This document shows, in pieces, positions 15,350 to 18,780 of a stretch of DNA of 18,780 bases (its first letter is position 1; each line of letters starts with the position of its first letter). Origin of the DNA: Erythrobacter sp. CCH5-A1 (GTDB lineage Bacteria > Pseudomonadota > Alphaproteobacteria > Sphingomonadales > Sphingomonadaceae); NCBI RefSeq assembly GCF_001557115.1, contig NZ_LSKQ01000235.1:1-18780 (forward strand), written 5' to 3'. The notes under the pieces are model-generated. The model was given only the letters and a program-made list of their open reading frames with translations, was not told the origin of the DNA and did not search any database. A program made the translations under genes and the position numbers.

Positions 15350-16123
15350 CTAACAGCGTTCCAATCGCGCGCCCGCCTGTTTGAGCCCCCAGCGTCGCTC
15401 GACATAGAATTCGAGCGACTTGCGGACCTCGAAGCTCAGAACTTCCTGCGTGAACCCATATTCCAACCGGACAGCGGCCTGCTGTTCTTCCGTCAGACTG
15501 CTCAGCGGCCGAAGCCGGATCTCGACGAACTCCTCCCAGTCAGCATCGCGCGGAAGGTCTTCGCCGACCGGTGCCACATCGAAGGTGCTGTCGGGATGGA
15601 CCCGAACCGGAACATAATCGCGCCATTCGCGGTGGTGGAAACTCCACGCCCGAACGTGCAGGCGCTCGCCGTCGGAGGCAAAATGCGCCGGTGCGATCCA
15701 TTGGTTCTGACGCAGCCCACTCGACATCGACACATAGCCGATCTCGATCTTCTGCCGCTGCTCGACCGCCTGCCATAGGCGACGCATCACAAATGGGGGG
15801 CACTGCCGGGCCGGTGATGGAAGAACAGAAAGGCCGCTCGATGTGGGATGGCCGACAAACTCATCCGGCGAGCCTGCATCCTCCACAAAAGGCAGGCCGC
15901 GATGGTGGGGGTTGGCAACATAACACTTTCGGACCGTGTCGTAGCGAGGCTTCGGCTCTGCAACCCGGTCGAGATATTCCCTCAGATCGATTGCCGCTTG
16001 CGGAGACGAGATCCCGAAACGCTCGATCAGGTCCTTGCGATTCACCTGTCCGCGCCAAGTCAGGCACCGGTCGAGATAGACCAGGCGGGCGAGCATTGCC
16101 GGCTTGAGTGCAGGATCGTCCAT
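15350..16123 (-). CDS. WYL-domain transcriptional regulator, BrxR/CapW type
   Basis: This 257-residue regulator has an N-terminal winged helix at about 10-65 (VNRKDLIERFGISSPQAAIDLREY). A WYL domain at about 112-175 follows, with IEIGYVSMSSG, WIAPAHFASDGERLHVRAW and WRDYVPVRV. The remainder is a WCX-like C-terminal part, including VEIRLRPLS. The YxSMS and DGxRxHVRAW pattern is characteristic of the BrxR/CapW group. These are dimeric repressors found upstream of BREX, CBASS and other defence systems, and WYL domains are thought to sense a nucleic-acid ligand such as single-stranded DNA. AGGG 8 nt before the ATG supports the start. It is the first gene of the minus-strand set and is divergent from sbcD. 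It probably binds the AT-rich palindrome 34 bp upstream of its start, repressing itself and perhaps sbcD. The family is sure; the targets are inferred. Confidence 0.9.
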   Translation of the reverse strand: MDDPALKPAMLARLVYLDRCLTWRGQVNRKDLIERFGISSPQAAIDLREYLDRVAEPKPRYDTVRKCYVANPHHRGLPFVEDAGSPDEFVGHPTSSGLSVLPSPARQCPPFVMRRLWQAVEQRQKIEIGYVSMSSGLRQNQWIAPAHFASDGERLHVRAWSFHHREWRDYVPVRVHPDSTFDVAPVGEDLPRDADWEEFVEIRLRPLSSLTEEQQAAVRLEYGFTQEVLSFEVRKSLEFYVERRWGLKQAGARLERC

Positions 16124-16136
16124 GTCCGAACCCTAC

Positions 16137-16164
16137 TTGACGAGCTACCGCCCGTCTATATAAA
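16137..16164 (+). promoter_or_regulatory. sbcD promoter
   Basis: TTGACG (16137-16142) and TATAAA (16159-16164) are 16 bp apart and read toward sbcD, a near-consensus sigma70-type promoter. Transcription would start near 16171. GAGGA (16185-16189) then serves as the ribosome-binding site, 7 nt before the ATG. The -10 lies inside a palindrome. Confidence 0.6.
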
Positions 16165-16172
16165 ATTTATAT
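16158..16172. promoter_or_regulatory. 15-bp AT palindrome, candidate WYL-regulator operator
   Basis: ATATAAA-a-TTTATAT is a perfect inverted repeat with 7-bp arms around a single base, in the 73-bp gap between the divergent WYL regulator and sbcD starts. It overlaps the sbcD -10 and, on the other strand, offers TATAAA for the regulator itself. A dimeric winged-helix repressor bound here would block both directions. Binding by the neighbouring protein is inferred from position. Confidence 0.55.
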
Positions 16173-16196
16173 GCACTTGGATTCGAGGACAGAATA

Positions 16197-17342
16197 ATGC
16201 GCATCTTGCACACCAGCGACTGGCATCTGGGCCGCCAATTTCATGGCCTGTCCCTCGATGAAGACCATGACCACATTCTCGTCCAGATCCTCGCGGTGAT
16301 CGATGATGAACGCCCCGATGTCGTGATCATCGCCGGCGATGTTTTTGACCGGGCAAACCCGCCCCAAAGCGCGATAACCCGCCTCTCGCAGTTCCTCACA
16401 ACGGTGCGGGCAGCATCCGATGCAGCGATCGTTATCATCGCGGGCAACCACGATTCCGCCGCACAGATCGGTGCGATGGGCGTTCTTGCCGATGGCGGCG
16501 CGGCGATCGTGCGCGGACCATTGGATGAAGATGAGCGACCGCTCGTGGTTTCCGATGCGCATGGGCCAGTGGCCATTTCCGCCCTGCCCTTTGCCTTCGA
16601 ATACGCCGCCCGCCTGTGTTTCGACGACGACGGCATCGGCTGCCCTGCAGATGTCATCCGGGCCCAGCTTGCCAGCGCTCGCAAGCACGTGGCCGAGGGA
16701 ATGCGCTGGGTTGTCGTGGCCCATGCCTTTGTCGACGGCGCAGCAACCAGCGAAAGCGAACGTCCGCTCACGCGCATGGTCGGCGGGATTGAGACGGTAT
16801 CGGCGGCCGCCTTTGAGGGCGCACACTATGTGGCTCTTGGGCACCTTCACCGCCCGCAACCGGTGGGACTGGATCACATCCGTTATTCCGGCGCACCTTT
16901 GGCATTCGGATTCGATGAGGAAGGTCAGCAGAAGTCGGTCAGCCTGATCGACCTTGCGGCCGACGGCACTGTCACGGTGACCGAAGTGCCGCTGCGGCCG
17001 CTGCGTCAGGTCAGAACCATCCGAGGCAAGCTGCTCGAGCTGCTCGCGGCCGCGGAAGTGTCCAATGACATCGTCCGCGTCGTTCTCACGGACGACACCC
17101 CGCAGATCGACCCGATGAAAAGGATCAGGGCCGTGTACCCCAATGCGGTCCAGCTCGCTTACGAACGCAACGAGCGACCAGTAGAGCTGCGCCTCGAAGA
17201 GCAGCGCGCGGCGATTGATGACCCGCAGACGCTCTCCTCCGCATTCCTCGAGTTCATCCGTGGTGAGCCCCTGTCGGATGCGGAGGGGCAGATTGTGGCC
17301 TCCGCGCTGCAATCCTTCGCTACGATGGAGGAAGAAGCATGA
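16197..17342 (+). CDS. sbcD: Exonuclease SbcCD subunit D
   Basis: This is the Mre11-type nuclease subunit of SbcCD, 381 residues, with the calcineurin-like metallophosphoesterase motifs in order: TSDWHLG (Asp8, His10), GDVFDR (47-52), GNHD (83-86), His176 in VVVAHAF and GHLH (215-218). The C-terminal capping region and the helical segment that contacts SbcC (about 280-381) are present. With SbcC it opens hairpins and degrades blocked DNA ends in an ATP-dependent way, in the cytoplasm. It has a well-spaced GAGGA site and a clear promoter. Its stop overlaps the sbcC start as ATGA. It reads as intact, but its partner is truncated. Divergence from a defence-type WYL regulator is unusual for a housekeeping sbcD and suggests that this copy belongs to the island. 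Confidence 0.95.
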   Translation: MRILHTSDWHLGRQFHGLSLDEDHDHILVQILAVIDDERPDVVIIAGDVFDRANPPQSAITRLSQFLTTVRAASDAAIVIIAGNHDSAAQIGAMGVLADGGAAIVRGPLDEDERPLVVSDAHGPVAISALPFAFEYAARLCFDDDGIGCPADVIRAQLASARKHVAEGMRWVVVAHAFVDGAATSESERPLTRMVGGIETVSAAAFEGAHYVALGHLHRPQPVGLDHIRYSGAPLAFGFDEEGQQKSVSLIDLAADGTVTVTEVPLRPLRQVRTIRGKLLELLAAAEVSNDIVRVVLTDDTPQIDPMKRIRAVYPNAVQLAYERNERPVELRLEEQRAAIDDPQTLSSAFLEFIRGEPLSDAEGQIVASALQSFATMEEEA

Positions 17343-18742
17343 GGCCGATCAAGCTCACCCTCAGCGCTTTCGGTCCCTATGGCGGCGCGGAGACGATTGA
17401 TTTCCGCGAAGCGACGGATGCCGGCCTTTTCGGGATTTACGGTCCAACCGGATCAGGCAAGTCGTCGATCTTCAGCGCGATTTCTTTCGCCCTGTTTGGC
17501 GAGGGGGCCAAGGAGGAGCAAGGCATCGGTACGATGCGCTCTGACTTTGCGCCTGAGGATCTGCTGACCGAGGTGAGCCTGCAATTCGAACTGGGCTCCA
17601 AGCGATATTATGTCAGGCGTCAACCTGACCAGGCACGGCCGAAGGCGCGAGGCGAGGGTCACACCATGCAGCCACACGCTGCCTGGCTGTTCGACGTATC
17701 GGACGTCGCCATCGATGATGTCGGTCCGGATAACTCGGGCGTTCCGATCGCAGAAAAGAAGGTCGGCGCCGTCCTCAGCCACGTCGAAGGTCTTCTCGGC
17801 TATGGCGCACAACAGTTCCGCCAGATTGTCCTGTTGCCGCAAGGGAGGTTCGAGCGTTTCCTGGTGTCGAACAGCAAGGACCGGCTCGAGATTCTGCGGG
17901 AGCTGTTCGACGTCTCTCTGTACCGCCGGCTCACCGAAAAGCTCAAAGCCGATGCCGCGAACATCAGACGCGAGATCGAAGACGGCTACCGCTTACACGC
18001 AAGCCGCCTTCAAACCGAGGGCTACAGCAGCTCGGACGAGCTCGCCGACGGCATCGCCTCGGCACTTGAACGGTACGAATTTGCCCAGCTGGCAGTCTCG
18101 GAGACAGCGGCCGTGCTCGCTGTTGCCAACAAAGCCTATGCGGCCGCTGAAGAGCAGGAAAAGCGCTTTGTCGAAGTCGAGGCTGCGTCGGCTGCACTCA
18201 AGCAGCTCGAGGCACAGGGCCAGACTTTCGAGGCGATGCGAACCCGCAGATCCCAGGCCGATTTGGCGCGGCGCATATCGGACCTCGACGCCAGCGTTGC
18301 CGATGCCCAGAGGCGCTACCGCGAAGCGATTGATGCGCACGCCAGCGCTGAAGTCGAAGCACGAGAGGCAAGCGAGGCTCTTTCGGCAGCGAATGCGACG
18401 CTGCTCGATCTCCGCTCCCGCGATCATGAGATCGAAGACATCACGCGCAAGATCGACCAGCTGAACCGCCACAAGCAAGTTCTGGTGGATGCCGCCGAGC
18501 GTCTGGCTGGCCTTGAAGCCGCCGAGGCAGGGCTGGAAAAAGCAAAACAGGCTCACTCTCAAGCCGCCGACGCTGAGGCACAGGCTGCTGATCTCTGCGA
18601 AGAGAAGGAGGCGGCGCTCGCGGCGGCCCAAGCCAATGGTCTTGAGCGACAGAGGCTGAACGCAACTCGCGATGGTTTGAAGAGCGAAGTAGATGCAGCA
18701 CAGGCCTTCGCAAAGGCAGCGCAAGTGTCAACACCGGGATAA
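17339..18742 (+). pseudogene. sbcC: SbcC ATPase subunit, interrupted by an IS end
   Basis: The frame begins as an SMC/Rad50-type ATPase: MRPIKLTLSAFGPYGG, Walker A GPTGSGKSS (35-43), a Q-loop region with VLLPQGRFERFL (164-175), then a long coiled coil rich in Ala, Glu and Gln. SbcC proteins are about 1000-1200 residues with a CxxC zinc hook in mid-coil and the ABC signature, Walker B and D-loop at the C-terminus. Here native sequence ends at about codon 462, at 18725, where TGTCAACACCGGG of an insertion element starts. The frame then reads VSTPG and stops. Hook, signature and Walker B are all missing, so the product cannot form a working ATPase. The remainder may lie beyond the element, outside the window. 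ATGA overlap with sbcD shows the original operon. Confidence 0.88.
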
Positions 18743-18780
18743 AAACGGGCCAGGCACCGGTTTAAAAAGGGGCCAGTTGG
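18726..18780. mobile_element. IS21-like element, one end
   Basis: At 18726 sbcC is broken by TGTCAACACCGGG. Two near-identical 14-bp direct repeats follow: TAAAAACGGGCCAG (18740-18753) and TAAAAAGGGGCCAG (18763-18776), 23 bp from start to start and one base different. Tandem repeats of this sort just inside a TGT...ACA-type tip are typical of IS21-family ends, where the IstA transposase binds. The istA/istB genes and other end lie beyond the window, so family assignment rests on the terminus alone. Confidence 0.6.

Noticed and set aside
16167..17312. A 381-codon open frame antisense to sbcD
   Set aside because: It is the same length as sbcD in the mirrored frame, has no recognisable domain and no ribosome-binding site, and is an artefact of high-GC codon use in sbcD.
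1..18780. CRISPR arrays, tRNA or rRNA genes
   Set aside because: I saw no regularly spaced repeats of 24-40 bp, no tRNA cloverleaf ending near CCA, and no rRNA-like sequence on either strand.

Overview
The window looks like a high-GC alphaproteobacterial accessory region, most likely from a sphingomonad or a relative. That placement rests on codon use and on the look of the thermonuclease, WYL regulator and insertion sequences; no marker gene fixes the taxon. It is a defence island bounded by mobile-element debris. The left end (1-2179) is a scrapyard: the 3' part of an Imm11/DUF1629-type immunity gene, the start of an IS110-family transposase fused into the end of a vapBC toxin-antitoxin pair (minus strand), a non-coding stretch rich in inverted repeats, and a serine resolvase (plus strand).

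From 16123 down to 2221 eight genes run in one direction on the minus strand: a WYL-domain regulator of the BrxR/CapW type, a DUF6035 (CoiA-like) predicted nuclease, a thermonuclease-like protein, an SNF2-type helicase with a degenerate PLD-like N-terminus, a DUF4391 protein, a type III-like adenine methyltransferase (Mod), an AlbA_2/HATPase protein, and a type III-like restriction subunit (Res) with helicase motifs and a C-terminal PD-(D/E)XK nuclease. Several junctions are tight (GTGA overlap helicase/DUF4391, 3 bp between Mod and the AlbA_2 gene). The core is therefore a restriction-modification system of type III architecture expanded by a second helicase, DUF4391 and an AlbA_2/ATPase protein. 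Upstream lie two further nuclease-like genes and a regulator.

Divergent from the WYL gene, on the plus strand, are sbcD and sbcC, which overlap by ATGA. A good sigma70-type promoter for sbcD has its -10 inside a perfect 15-bp AT-rich palindrome in the 73-bp divergent intergenic region. This is the best candidate operator for the WYL protein. sbcC is cut after about 462 codons by the end of an IS21-like element that runs off the window, so the SbcCD pair is probably inactive as it stands.

The parts most worth follow-up are the composite Mod/Res/helicase/DUF4391/AlbA_2 operon, the WYL-controlled divergent promoter, a 9-bp motif repeated three times in front of res, a low-GC patch covering the Mod target-recognition region, and the IS disruption of sbcC.
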